A DNA stretch of 64,000 bases from Corbicula japonica. Its lineage: Eukaryota > Mollusca > Bivalvia > Venerida > Cyrenidae. The position numbers and the translations under genes were made by a program. Position 1 is the first letter of the stretch. Each line of letters starts with the position of its first letter. Positions 13,475-24,900 of the stretch are shown here, piece after piece. The notes below the pieces were generated by a model. That model had not been told where the DNA came from. It saw only the letters and a list, made by a program, of their open reading frames with translations, and ran no database searches. The stretch is from assembly GCA_038501625.1 (NCBI GenBank), contig JAZAYU010000079.1:1550001-1614000 (forward strand), in the 5' to 3' direction.

Positions 13475-13641
13475 TTAAAGCTCTCTTCTACTTGGATCTT
13501 TCTTTCTCCTTAATCTGTTCTTCTCTTTTATTTTATTTTCGCTCCTCTCTCTGTCACAGGCATAGTCAAACCACTCCTTAATAAGATTGCTGATTTCAGC
13601 ATATGTTGCTATCCCACACAATTTGTTTTTCTTAGACGTTT
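13475..13641 (-). CDS. Probable terminal exon of unknown protein in nested element
   Basis: A minus-strand exon with a good acceptor (TATTTTATTGCAG before 13641) is open for 55 codons and ends at TAA 13475-13477. The translation includes KLCGIATYAEISNLIKEW, then FDYACDRERSENK and a strongly basic tail ending SRREL. It has the composition of real protein: a predicted helix, then a charged, possibly coiled or nucleic-acid-binding tail. A donor at 14274 (ATAAG/GTAAGT) may end an upstream exon, but the phase that would join the two contains a stop, so the gene is incomplete or that exon is non-coding. It could be an element-encoded accessory protein or a captured host exon. Not recognised. Confidence 0.35.
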
Positions 13642-13762
13642 CTGCAATAAAATAGAATAAGGGATGTTAACAATAGAAAATGAGAACATTCAAAATTATC
13701 AAATATATAATCATAGACAATCACGCACATCTACACTTCATGCAGAACATATGTCTAAAGTT

Positions 13763-13986
13763 TTAACCCTATCCTCCATATAAACGCATTTGTCGCATGT
13801 GCGAACAGTGAAGATCCAGATCAGCTGACACAATCGTGCCGTCTAATCAGGATCTACACTGCTTATTTATTTATTATATTATTTCTGATCACGAAGCAAA
13901 GATTGGAGATATTGATCAGATGGCACAGTTGTCTGGATCAGGATCTACACTCTTAGCGACTGTGATAAAAGGAAGAAAGGGTAAAG
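13763..13986. mobile_element. TTAA MITE copy
   Basis: Starts TTAACCCTATCCTCCATA and ends GGAAGAAAGGGTAAA. Carries the paired GTGAAGATCCAGATCAG and GATCAGGATCTACAC blocks. It has inserted into the nested element. Confidence 0.6.
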
Positions 13987-14799
13987 TCAGTATATTATAA
14001 TCTTATAAACTGATGAAGTAAATCCCGTCTATGACATTCAATTACCTGACTCCTTTAACAAATAATGGATTGAACCAAAGGAAATTTTCAATCATTATTA
14101 TCTACAATTGATTCAAAATATGAGTTTTAAAGTTTATATTTCAAGACTGCATACTGTCTAGTTTATTTTATCAGAATAATGAAAAAAAAAGTTTAACTTA
14201 ATAAAGTTTATCTTTTAGTATATAAAACTGTTAAATTAAAAACAAGGAAATTCTAGATACTTACCTTATTTTACTGTCGTCGAAAATTCGAAATATTTTC
14301 CTCCTTTGTTTACAAGCACACTGCTATATAGGTTGGTCAAAATTTGTACATGTACATTGCACAAAGAGCTAGTAATCCTTTCATAATCTCTCTTCTGTTT
14401 CTAATTGCAAGGTTGCTATGGTAACTGGATAATAGACCATTCAGCTGTAATGAGCCTGACCCCACTAATAACATGTGGTTCTTATCTCTACAACTTATAA
14501 TTGCATGTATACATCTACATAGTGTTAGTATTTACTGGAAAAGATAATTTAAGTGCCAGTTGATATATTAACAAGTCAGATACGCAATCTGAATTTCATA
14601 CATAACATAAATATATATTTTTGAAATTCAAAACATTTTCAATATTATGTCAGTTCGTCCGTTTACAAGCCAGTCAGTCAGCAAACAGATATAGTTTTTA
14701 ATAAAGTTTTTTATGCGCTCAATATGTCTCCATTTTTTATAAACTTAGAGTATGAGGAATTGAGCCTCTTTAATAGTGTAAGATAAACATGTTTTTTTT

Positions 14800-15002
14800 G
14801 GCGGTTGGCATAATGTTGTAAATATGACGTCATTTTTACAACGTTGACCCAACGTTGAACCAATGTCGACGTGTCAAAACCATTACTTCAGACAACGACG
14901 TAGGACCATCATTGGGCCAACGTTGTTCACCCGATGCCGACGTTACGCCAACCGTACAACCAAATGCCAACGTTGGGCCAATGTCAGCTCGCTTGTAGGG
15001 CC
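14800..15002. repeat. CCAACGTTGGCC palindromic array, right block
   Basis: Units such as AACGTTGACCCAACG and AACGTTGGGCCAATGTCAGC. The outer end, read in reverse, AGCTGACATTGGCCCAACG, matches the outer end of the left block, ATGCTGACGTTGGACCAA. The two blocks therefore look like terminal inverted repeats of one element of about 2.3 kb. Confidence 0.65.
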
Positions 15003-15561
15003 CCTAACGATGTAATGATGATAATAAATGCACCTCTTCTTTATTTTTTTTATGAGACGATCTTTTTAGAGAATAAAAAATTTATCCATCTATGTGCAAT
15101 TACACATCATAAGCAAGAATAAATGCAGCTCTCTGTTTGAGCACAATAGAACCAGCTAATTGAATGCCTTGTAAAAAAAGCAATATATGCATATCAGGAA
15201 TCGCCACACTCACAAAACACAGCCTCCCCAATCAAGTTATTACATATATTTAGAACTTACAAAAGATGAATCAAACAAAAAAAATTAGCTCATATTATGT
15301 ACAATATGTTGGAAAAAAAGTTAAAACATAAATATGCTTAACTAATAATATTAAAAAAAGAAAAGGAAATTTGAAAAAATGGGGACATTTTGGGGGGCTA
15401 TTTGACCAATTTCAAAATGATAGTGGGGGCTATTTGACCAAAATGGGGACATTTGGACTTGGGGGCTATTTGACTCTGGGGCTATTTGACTAGGTTCCTT
15501 GAATTCATTAAAATATTGCATGTTTTTAAAAATTGGGCCGAACTAGCCCCGGTCTCCCCTA

Positions 15562-17865
15562 CCGCTAGCGTCCTTTATGCCCAGCAGATTGAATCAGCGA
15601 ACGTAAACGATATCGTTGTTTTGTTATGTATTCATCAAAATTTATAATAACATTAAATTCTCTCATATTTACGACAGATTTAACAGTTGTTATCCCAAAG
15701 TACGCCAGAATACCCTAACATCTCCGAACTGTCCGACAACACTTCGATGTGAAAGTCTATACAGAACAACGGTAGCGTGAACGACTTTTAAACTACACGG
15801 ATATTTCAGAAGTTGCGTCCCCTTTTTTAAGTTTGCGCGTAAAGAAGAAGCAACAAGAAAGTATCTAAGAAACAGTTCAAAGATTCATTTATAGAGACAT
15901 TATATTTTTAGTTAAGGTATTGAAGTATTTGCAGAACGATTAGTTTTGTTGAAATAATATCGAAAAATCTCTGTGATTCGGGCAAATAATATAATAAAAT
16001 TTTTATCATGGAAAGATTCGAAGAAGAGCAACCATATTTATAGCACAACTATTTGTGCACTACAATGACTTTTCTATATATGTGATGATCGTCCTTGGCG
16101 CACAACCCAGTTACTATTTGTAGCGGAGTCAAGTCAGCAGAGAAAGACCGGAATAGATTTATACACTTTAATCTCACGCCACATTGGAATTTATTTTTAC
16201 ACAAAATTTACACTAATAGAAATTTACACTTTGAAATTATTTATACACTTTTTACACTAATGAAAATGCTATAAACACTAATATTTTAAATCCAAAACTT
16301 GTATGGTAATCCAAAGAATGAAGAAGAATATTACTGCAAACACTTAATAATGGTATTTTCAGAATAGTAGGCACTGCTCACAGTAATATTTTCACTAATT
16401 AAATCCAAATTGTAGAATGACACTTAAATCGAAGAATTAAATCCAGATGGTAAGAATATCACTAATAAATCCAATTTGAATCACTTTGTTAAATCCACAA
16501 TGAATATTCTGTTCACTTTACTTGTAATAAATTTCGGTTCTAAAAGTTAGAAATTCTTAGGTATTTATATACAACACAATTGACAATATAATGACTTAAT
16601 GGAAGCTTTTATAATAATATTAATTACAAAACCAACAATCATGTACAATAATTCTGTGACTTTGAGAATTATGAAACTTAACACAAATATTAATTTCAGA
16701 TCAATTATTACTTGATAGTATAACATAAATATTAAAATTAATGAAACAGACATCAAGTTATTCAGAGAATTTAAATTTGTTTCAGGAGTTTTCAGTCATT
16801 AACATATAATACTCGCGAGGTTCGCGACACTATTCAAATCAATGCGGAACATTTTTCTTCTATTTCTATATGCCGCCGATCGGAATTTGAATGGCAACTT
16901 TGGCGGCTCCATAAAGCATCTTAAATCATATGTATCTTTAAAAAATTTACATACCTGAAAAGCCACATTCAAGTAGAATCAATATATGTAATCCTTTATA
17001 AATAACGGTTTCCTTTTTTTATGCAAAACTCTTTTAAACCGCCACCCATGTCAACAAATTTCGATTTCGGCGCTTAAAGTTTACCTGACTCACGTTTATT
17101 GATAAATAACAGAATTTAAATCGGGTGGATTTCCACCACAGTTTTGAATGTAACTGCTTGAGACGTAAAGAACAGACATCTGTAAAAAGTCAGTATGATA
17201 ATGGGTCTGTGCTTGAAGTCGAATTATTGAGACTACCATATTTAGTCCGTCACTATATGACTCACTAACAATTCTCGGTTTCGGAATTACCTCTTTATCT
17301 TGTTTTCCGGTACCGATCATACTTCTGTCATGTGGGTTGCCGATAATGGCGATGTGTAGAGCATATTTTACAATGGCAAATGTTCAAATTAGCCAAAATC
17401 ATTTTATTTGATTTAGCAATAAATTGTAACTAGTCATACTAATTATCAATGCTGGGACTTAAATGTGAAAAAATCTCATTTTTTATCAACCTTTGCGGAC
17501 CAAGCTTATGCCACTATCCTGATTCTTAACTGAGAAAACTGATAAAGGAACATATAGGATATTATTTTTGGCGTCACTTAGTATATTTTAACATATGCAG
17601 TAACTGTCTACTGCAAATTTTGTTGATTTCAATAAACATTTTAAAATATGATAAATTTTACACATAGCTGCTATGTCATCATGCATACATGTACCCCTCT
17701 GACCCATTGTACGGAAATACCGACTTCCATTGTTCAGATACTAATTTCGGAATGGTCAATATCAACCGTCTACGATTCTTAAATCTACCATGCTTAGCAT
17801 ATACAAGATTATGGGGAGACCTCATTGAAATTTAGAAGTTATGACATGAAAAAGAAGATTATAAT
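15562..17865. other. Gene-poor stretch
   Basis: 16190-16500 has a loose repetition of ACACTAAT, AAATCCA and AAGAAT words but no clean unit. On the minus strand, 17291-17320 reads ATG then IGTGKQDKE before a GTAATT donor and could be a first exon; no partner exon was found. Nothing else is supported. Confidence 0.4.
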
Positions 17866-17868
17866 AAT

Positions 17869-18015
17869 TTGGCAGATTTGTGGTCTCGGAAAGAGTAGCC
17901 ATGACCCGGATTCGAACCTCAGACCTCCAGCCTACTGTGCTGACGCTCTACCAATTGAGCTTCTGAGGCTGCTGGTAGGAAATCTACTACATTTCCTCCC
18001 CACTTATACCAGACA
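17869..18015 (-). repeat. tRNA-derived SINE-like sequence, copy 1
   Basis: Read on the minus strand it contains A-box-like AGCTCAATTGGTAGAGC and B-box GGTTCGAATCC, in the right order and spacing for an RNA polymerase III promoter. It lacks a pairing acceptor stem, so it is not a functional tRNA. A related copy follows at 18132-18262. Confidence 0.6.
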
Positions 18016-18131
18016 TTTCCAACTTACTTGGAAGTGTCTGTAACATTCTGCCTAATTTTGGGTCGAATACCCCATCCACATGTTTCGCCGGAAAGAACTT
18101 CAAGTGCTAACGTTGTCCACGATGCCAATGT

Positions 18132-18262
18132 GGCAGATTTTGGTCTTGGAAAGAGAAGCCTCGACCAGGATTCGAACCTCGGACCTCTGGCTTACTGTGC
18201 CGAGGCTCTACCATTTGAGCTACCAGGGCCACTCGTACGAAATCTAATACAATTATACCAAA
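18132..18262 (-). repeat. tRNA-derived SINE-like sequence, copy 2
   Basis: A-box-like TAGCTCAAATGGTAGAGC and B-box GGTTCGAATCC on the minus strand. Flanking words (CTTGGAAAGAG before; CGAAATCTAATACA after) also match copy 1, so the repeat is larger than the tRNA-like core. It is better preserved than copy 1, but still no tRNA with a paired acceptor stem. Confidence 0.6.
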
Positions 18263-18474
18263 TTTTTCATGATAATTACATCAGAGATGACAAACTTACC
18301 TGTCAACCGGCAGTGGAAAGTACTCTGGGTTTAAAATCAAGAGGGGCTTATATAAGCGTGTAGTTTGTGACCATACAGAACAGATGTAAGATCATTCAAT
18401 TTCAGTGTTTCACTATTTACCCCTATTCACAGACAAAAGAAGACGCAGTGAGACAAATGTGTTGACAACAGTGG

Positions 18475-18775
18475 GTAGTGTTCAACTTTCCCCTTGGTCT
18501 TCGAATGCCCTAAATTTTGTTGAAAATACTGAAGTAATAAAATACAAGGCTTCGATTATTAGAATGAATGGGATTGTTTACTATTTTTTCTTGCCGTAAT
18601 ACCGAAAAAATGATTCACAATTTCAGTGTTTCACTTTCCCCTTAGTCTAAGAATGCGTTAAATTTTGTTGAAAATGGTGTTCAAAGTAATAAAATACAAG
18701 GCTTCCATTATTAGAATCAATGGGATTGTTTACTTTTTTTTTTATGCCGTAATACTGAAAAAATGATTCACAAAC
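18475..18775. repeat. Two-unit direct repeat of about 150 bp
   Basis: The block containing CTTTCCCCTTGG/AGTCT, AAATTTTGTTGAAAAT, AATAAAATACAAGGCTTC and ATGGGATTGTTTAC, ending GAAAAAATGATTCACAA, occurs twice in tandem with small differences. No coding function seen. Confidence 0.7.
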
Positions 18776-19046
18776 CATGTGTGATATGGCCACACTGGAT
18801 TAGAACCGTAATCAGCCTATCCACACCAAATTTACTATCATAATTATGCTATGTTCAGTTGTGAAGAGAGAAATCAGCATTTTTGCCAAGCTGATTTGAA
18901 GTGAGCTTGACTTAGTTGTCACACTGGGGGTTTGGTGTACGTGGGTGCGTTAGTGCATCCGTCAAGATTTTTCCAACTCATAACTTTAACATGTATGGAG
19001 CAATCTTTTTAATTCTTATAATTTTAATATTTTTTTTCCAATTTTT

Positions 19047-21299
19047 ATGCCCCCGCCATGAAATGGCGACGGGCATTAAGAGTTGCTCCTGTCCGTCCGT
19101 CCGATATTCTCGTGAACGCAACTCCTCCTACACTACAGGTGGGAATTTAATGAAACTTGACCACAATGCTTGGCCTGATATGTTGTTGTGCATAAAGGCA
19201 GGGTTTCGCTCTTACATGTTCCGTTCAGAAGTTATGGCCCTTTTATACTTCCATTTACATTAGTTTTAATAGGAGTATATCTCGTGAACGCAACTCCTCC
19301 TACACTACTGGTCGGAATTTAATGAAACTTTACCACAATGCTTGGCCTGATATGTTGTTGTGCATAAAGGTGGGGTTTCGATCTTACATGTTCCGTTCAC
19401 AAGTTATGGCCCTTTGATACTTCCATTTACATTTGATTTAATAGGAGTATATCTCGTGAACGCAACTCCTACACTACTGGTGGGAATTTAATGAAACTTT
19501 ACCACAATGCTTGGCCTGATATGTTGTTGTGCATAAAGTTGGGGTTTTGCTCTTACATGGTCCGTTCAGAAGTTATGGCTCTTTGATAATTCCATTTACA
19601 TTAAGTTTTAATAGGAATATATCTTGTGAACGCAACTCCTCCTACACCTCTGCTGGGAATTTGATGAAACTTTACCACAATGCTTGGCCTGATATGTTGT
19701 TGTGCATAAAGGTGGGGTTTCGCTCTTCCGTCCAGAAGTTATGGCCCTTTGATACTTCCATTTACATTAGTTTTAATAGGAATATATCTTGTTTCTTATA
19801 TTTTGTGTTAAGCAAAATATGCATTTTGCCCATAACTTTAAAACTACTTGAGATACTGCCTTGAAACTTGAAATATATTTTCACCATCAAAATCTACATC
19901 ATAACCAACAAGACCCATAACCCTGCTTCCAATATTTTTCAAGTTATGCCCTTTTTCACTTACATTTTGTGTTAAGAAAAATATACACTTTGCCCTTAAC
20001 TTCGTTTGGAATGGAGGGATTTCAAAATAACTTGGCACAAATGTTCACCATAACAAGGCGGTGTGTCGTGACAATACCCATGCCTGTAGGTCCAAGGTCA
20101 AGGTCACTGTTACTAAAAATAGAATTTTCTTGCAAAATCTTGTCCGCTCTGTAACTTTGTTATTTCTTATTGGATTTTAAAATAACTTGGTATAATTGTT
20201 CACCATATCAAGACGGTATGTCACGTACATGCCCACGCCTTTAGGTCGAAGGTCAAGGTCACTGTTACTAAAAATAGAATTTTCTTGTCCTGGCTGTTAC
20301 TTTGTTATGAATGGAGGGATTTCAAAATAACTTGGCACAAATGTTCACCATGACAGGGCGATGTGTAGTGTACCATGCCCATGCCTGTAGGTCAAAGGTC
20401 AAGGTCACTGTTACTAAAAATAGAATTCTCTTGTCCGGGCTGTTACTTTGTTATGAATGGAGGGATTTCAAAATAACTTTGCACTAATGTTCACTATGAC
20501 AAGGCAGTGTGTCCGCACAATACCCAAGCCTGAAGGTCCAAGGTCAAGGTCACTGTTACTAAAAATAGAATTTTCTTGTCCGGGCTGTAACTTCATTATT
20601 AATGGAGGGATTTCAAAAGAACTTGACACAAATGTTCATCATGACAAGATAGTGTGTCCCGTACCATGCCCATGCCTGTAGGTCCAAGGTCAAGGTCACT
20701 GTTATTAAAATAGAATTTTCTTGTCAGGGTTGAAACTACGTTAGGAATAGAGTAATTTCAAAATAACTTGGCAGAAATGTTCACCATGACAAGGTGGTGA
20801 GTGGTGTACCATGTCCATGCCTGTAGGTCCAAGGTCATGGTCACTGTTACTAAAAATAGAATTTCCTTGTCCGGGCTATAGCTTTGTTTTGAATGGAGGG
20901 TTTTCAAAATAACTTGGCACAAATGTTCACCATGACAAGGCGGTGTGTTGCGTACATTATCCATGCCTGTAAGTTCAAGGTCAAGGTCACAGTTACTAAA
21001 ACTTGAATTTACTTGTTTGGGCTATAACTTCTTTATGAATGAAGGGATTTCAAAATAACTTGGCAAATGTTCACTATGACATTGCATTGCATTACAACCA
21101 ACTTCTTCACAGACATTTCCGTAATGAGAAGACAACAGTGCCACAAATACAAATAATTTACTTGATCATCAAGTTTATGCATATTCGTATAATTACTCGA
21201 ACATCACTGTCTTTGAAATGCTATTATTCCCATCATTGCACTTAAGTATCTGAAAACGATGCATAGCGGGGGCATCCGTGTCCTATGGACACATTTCTA
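19047..21299. repeat. Modular tandem-repeat element with ATGCCCCCGC ends
   Basis: Bounded by ATGCCCCCGC at 19047 and its inverse GCGGGGGCAT at 21266, followed by a conserved tail to ACATTTCTAG. Inside are two unrelated tandem arrays: about four units of about 170 bp starting CTCGTGAACGCAACTCCT (from 19110, 19279, 19451, 19620) and about eight units of about 146 bp with GGGATTTCAAAATAACTTGG and AAGGTCAAGGTCACTGTTAC (from about 19975 to 21075). The ORFs of 60-115 codons here are by-products of the repetition. Confidence 0.75.
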
Positions 21300-21974
21300 G
21301 TCTTTAAATATTCTGCAAAAAACAATGTTTGTACTCATATAAAAATTATCAAAACAAAATAAAGGCTTAAGGCCATAAAAGGAGTTAAATACAGATAATT
21401 ATGTGCAATTCCATTGGAGATTTGGATGCCATTTGCAATAATAACCTATCAATCCCTTTTATCAATACAACATCATGTTAACTGATGATAAACACATTTG
21501 AAATTAGTATGGACCTCATCAGGAAGAAGCACTTTAATAATCCATCCCCATCAATGCAAATGAAGTTTTTTATGAGTACATTGTTACTAATGTAGCTAAA
21601 TTACTAGTGTAGCTTAACATACGATGACCATTTGATGTCATTTGCAAATTTAGGGTGAATTTGCGAATTCGAATAACTAGAGCATTTTTAACTAAACTAA
21701 CTTTTATGATAGACCGTGACAACAGACTTTATCTGACAAGATTTTGTGCGCATTTGAGCCCTATAACCTGATACTATTGTTTGAACCTGACATTCAAAGA
21801 AAAGTGTGTGACAAACAAATGTTAATAAAATATTAAATATGTATCATTTAGAGCCAACTTCGTATAAAATATATGACAAGGTCACACATACCAGTACCTG
21901 ATAAATATATCGACAATAAAATGCTAAATTTTAATAACAATGAAGATGCAAATATATTTTTGGTTGTTTTTCAG
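21300..21974. other. Upstream of the NSMCE2 coding start
   Basis: The start codon at 21975 directly follows an acceptor (TTGTTTTTCAG). At least one non-coding 5' exon must therefore lie upstream, in this stretch or further away. I could not place it. Confidence 0.5.
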
Positions 21975-24900
21975 ATGGCTGGATTCGGCCATGTTGATCA
22001 GGCTGTCAAGTCCATCAATACAGTGGAAGAGTATATCAAAGTTGGCATAGATATCACCAATGAAGTTGCACTAGATTTTTTAGAAAATAATAAAGGTAAT
22101 CAGGGTTTGTTAAAATTACATGTACTGTTAAAGCCCCAGCCCTAAACTTAAGTAAGAATATACTATTGAAAAATCATATTTGTCCATATAGACTCCAATA
22201 TATAAACCAGTGTTTTTTTTCACTTTTGGGGGAAGGGGGTCACAGCCCTTTGGAGGGGGAAAATTGCGACACGAACAAAGGAAAGGGGGACTATTTGGAA
22301 AATACTTGCAGCTGTCAAACACAACAAAACAAAGTATTCACTGATCTTTTGCTTTTTGCTTTGCTAACACTGTAGTTCAACCAAATAAATCTTGTCTCAT
22401 ACTTCCAAGAGTTGAATTTTCTTGCACCAGAAAAAAATTAAGATTTATCATCTTCACATAAGCGGGACAAATCGAAACGTCCGTTACAGACTCCAGCAAA
22501 GGGGGAATTTTTTATTGAACGTGGGGGAAAAATATATACTATTTTGAGGGGGGAATGGGGCCCTATTTCTCCAAATATTTGGCATAAAAAAACACTGTAA
22601 ACTCTCTAACAGAACACAAAAGGTCTGATGGAATTCTTTCTTATAGACAGGATTTTCAATGATAATGTTAAATTATAGTTAACGAACTTTTAAGAAGCTA
22701 AATATAATGGAGCTATATTTAGCATCTAATTTTGACGAAGTGACCACTTCATGCGCGATCTCGATTTCTGTGAAGTTTCGGAAATCCTACTTTCTCTTGT
22801 CGCGCGGACCAAGTTTATTTTAAATAGTAAAATAGAATTTTATTAGCCCAAACTTATGCTGCAAATTTGTGCCTATAGTTCCAAATACATGTAATATTTC
22901 ATACAAGAGCGGGTTAAATTGAAGTAATGCCGCTTTAAATTCACATTCATACTATGAATAAGGATTTGCTGCATGGGCTTGAGCATTTATATTCATCATC
23001 CTCATTTTGAGTTTAGTATAAAGCAGTACTGAATTAAGACTTAATTGAACGCTGTGAGAATAATACAGCATCTCTGTGCGGCCACATACTAGTAGACTGC
23101 ATAAGTTGACTATAACCGAGACCCCTGAAGAGAATACTACAAACTAACAGACTCTAGATGGCTTTCGCAAAATCAGTAAATATTAAAAATGAAAAATATC
23201 TTGCTGAGCTTGGAACTCATATTTCTATTAGATGTACCCAGTAAACCAGGATGACACTGCCAAATTACACCAGTCAAAATGCGCTTCAACTTCATATTAT
23301 TGCTAGTTATTACAGTGATTAACCAGGTTTTCTTTTGAAAACCCTGGTCATTAGATTGGGATATGTTGTTGGGCAGGCGGGCATTAAAATATCTTTAAGT
23401 TTTTGTTTAAGTTCACTTTTTCTCAGTAAATTTACCCATTGAAGGTAGACCAGTGGCCAAGGTTATAAAACTGAGCATGGAATCCAGTCTCAAATCTCAA
23501 GCATCTGATTGGCTGAAATGGCGACCAGTCGCCATTTCAGCCAATCAGATCCTTGAGATTTGAGACTGGTTTCAAATCTCAGCTTTATAACCTTCAGCCC
23601 TTTGAAACTTTTCATATTTTTTTTGTCTGACATCACAATAGCAATTATCAGGGCAAGTTTCATAACTATTGACTTTCTTTTGTCGTAGTTTTGCGCATTT
23701 TCACTTATAATTTAAAAAGAAAACCTGGTTTTCTCGAATTGCTTCTTTTTTTCTTACAGCAAAGACTTAGATAATTGTTAAACATGTCTATTTTACATTT
23801 AGATGACAATGACGTGGTGGAATTTAGGAAAGTGTTACTGAATTTTGTTCGGATGGAGCAAGAAATTAAACACCTGCAGCAAGCCGTGGATTATGTCAGA
23901 CAGCAGGTTTACGTTTTACATATTTGGTTTATATTTTAAGTGAAAAAATAAAGCCAGAATAAGGAGTGGCCTAGGTTGTCAGATCAGTGTGGTAGGGAGC
24001 ATTTTGCCAATGTAAGCAAGGGTTGCCTCAACTATCACCATTTGTAATGAACCAAATACTTAAAGATATCCTTAACTTGGTAAAGATTTGGAAGATTCTC
24101 TTAGGCCTTCCTCTCGGGGATACCTGCTTCTTTTGTATGCCAGGTACTGCTCATTGGGTCACCTTGAAACTTTCCAACTGTTTGTAATAGATCTATAATG
24201 AAACACACTAATTAATAGACTTATTTCTGATAATTCAATTTTGACAGAATCATGTCCCTTTTTAGTAGTTTATTATGATTTATGTCACAGTAAATTGCTA
24301 GCATTATAGTATGTTCATTGCTTAGGTCATTGTTAATTACCAACTATGCTGTATGTATGTCTTTTTTTTGAAGCCTCAGGACTCTGATGTCAGTCTGGAG
24401 ACTTTACTGGACAAGAAGTTGGAGGAACTTAAGAAGGGAACCAGTGATACAATGTTACTTCAGCATGATAAGATACAGGACTTCAATCAGAGAATGTGGG
24501 AACAACTTCATCCAGGTAACCTAGCAACTGTTATGCTGTAGCATGCGAGATATGTATTATCCACATAACATAGCAACTAGTATTCTGAAGTACATGAGTT
24601 ACCAGTATGTATTGTCCACCTTACCTATTAACCAGTATTCTGAAATATGTGAGTTACCAGTATTTTTTATCCACATAACAACGACCAGTATTCAGTACAT
24701 TGTGAGTTATATGTCATCCTTGTTACTTAGCAACCAGTATTCAGTAGTATGTGAGTTATATGTTATCCTCATAACCTAACAACCTTTATTCAGTAGATTG
24801 TGAGTTATATGTCATCCTTGTTACTTAGCAACCAGTATTCTGTAGACACTAGTATTCAGGCTGTCATTCATATATCAGGGTAATTGTATTTAATCAGTGT

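Larger units (their letters stand above)
10882..15559. mobile_element. 4.7-kb TIR element flanked by TA
   Basis: The left end GGGGAGACCGGGGTTAGT, continuing CCGGCCC, is the inverted match of the right end (read from the other strand) GGGGAGACCGGGGCTAGT, continuing TCGGCCC. They differ at 2 of 25 positions. TA flanks both ends (10880-10881 and 15560-15561), which fits a TA-targeting element. Subterminal blocks with related wording (GGGGCATGTTCGGC near 11270; GGGGCATGTTTGGCC near 12080; GGGGGCTATTTGAC repeated at 15394-15490) are typical of transposase-binding regions. No transposase is visible, so it seems non-autonomous. It carries a second nested element (12730-15000). Confidence 0.65.

Noticed and set aside
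17880..18245. Two tRNA genes on the minus strand
   Set aside because: Good internal promoter boxes, but no paired acceptor stems and shared flanks between copies. These are SINE-like.
18028..19864. ORFs of 110-115 codons over the tRNA-like and 170-bp repeat regions
   Set aside because: They follow repeat units, change frame between units and have no consistent start.
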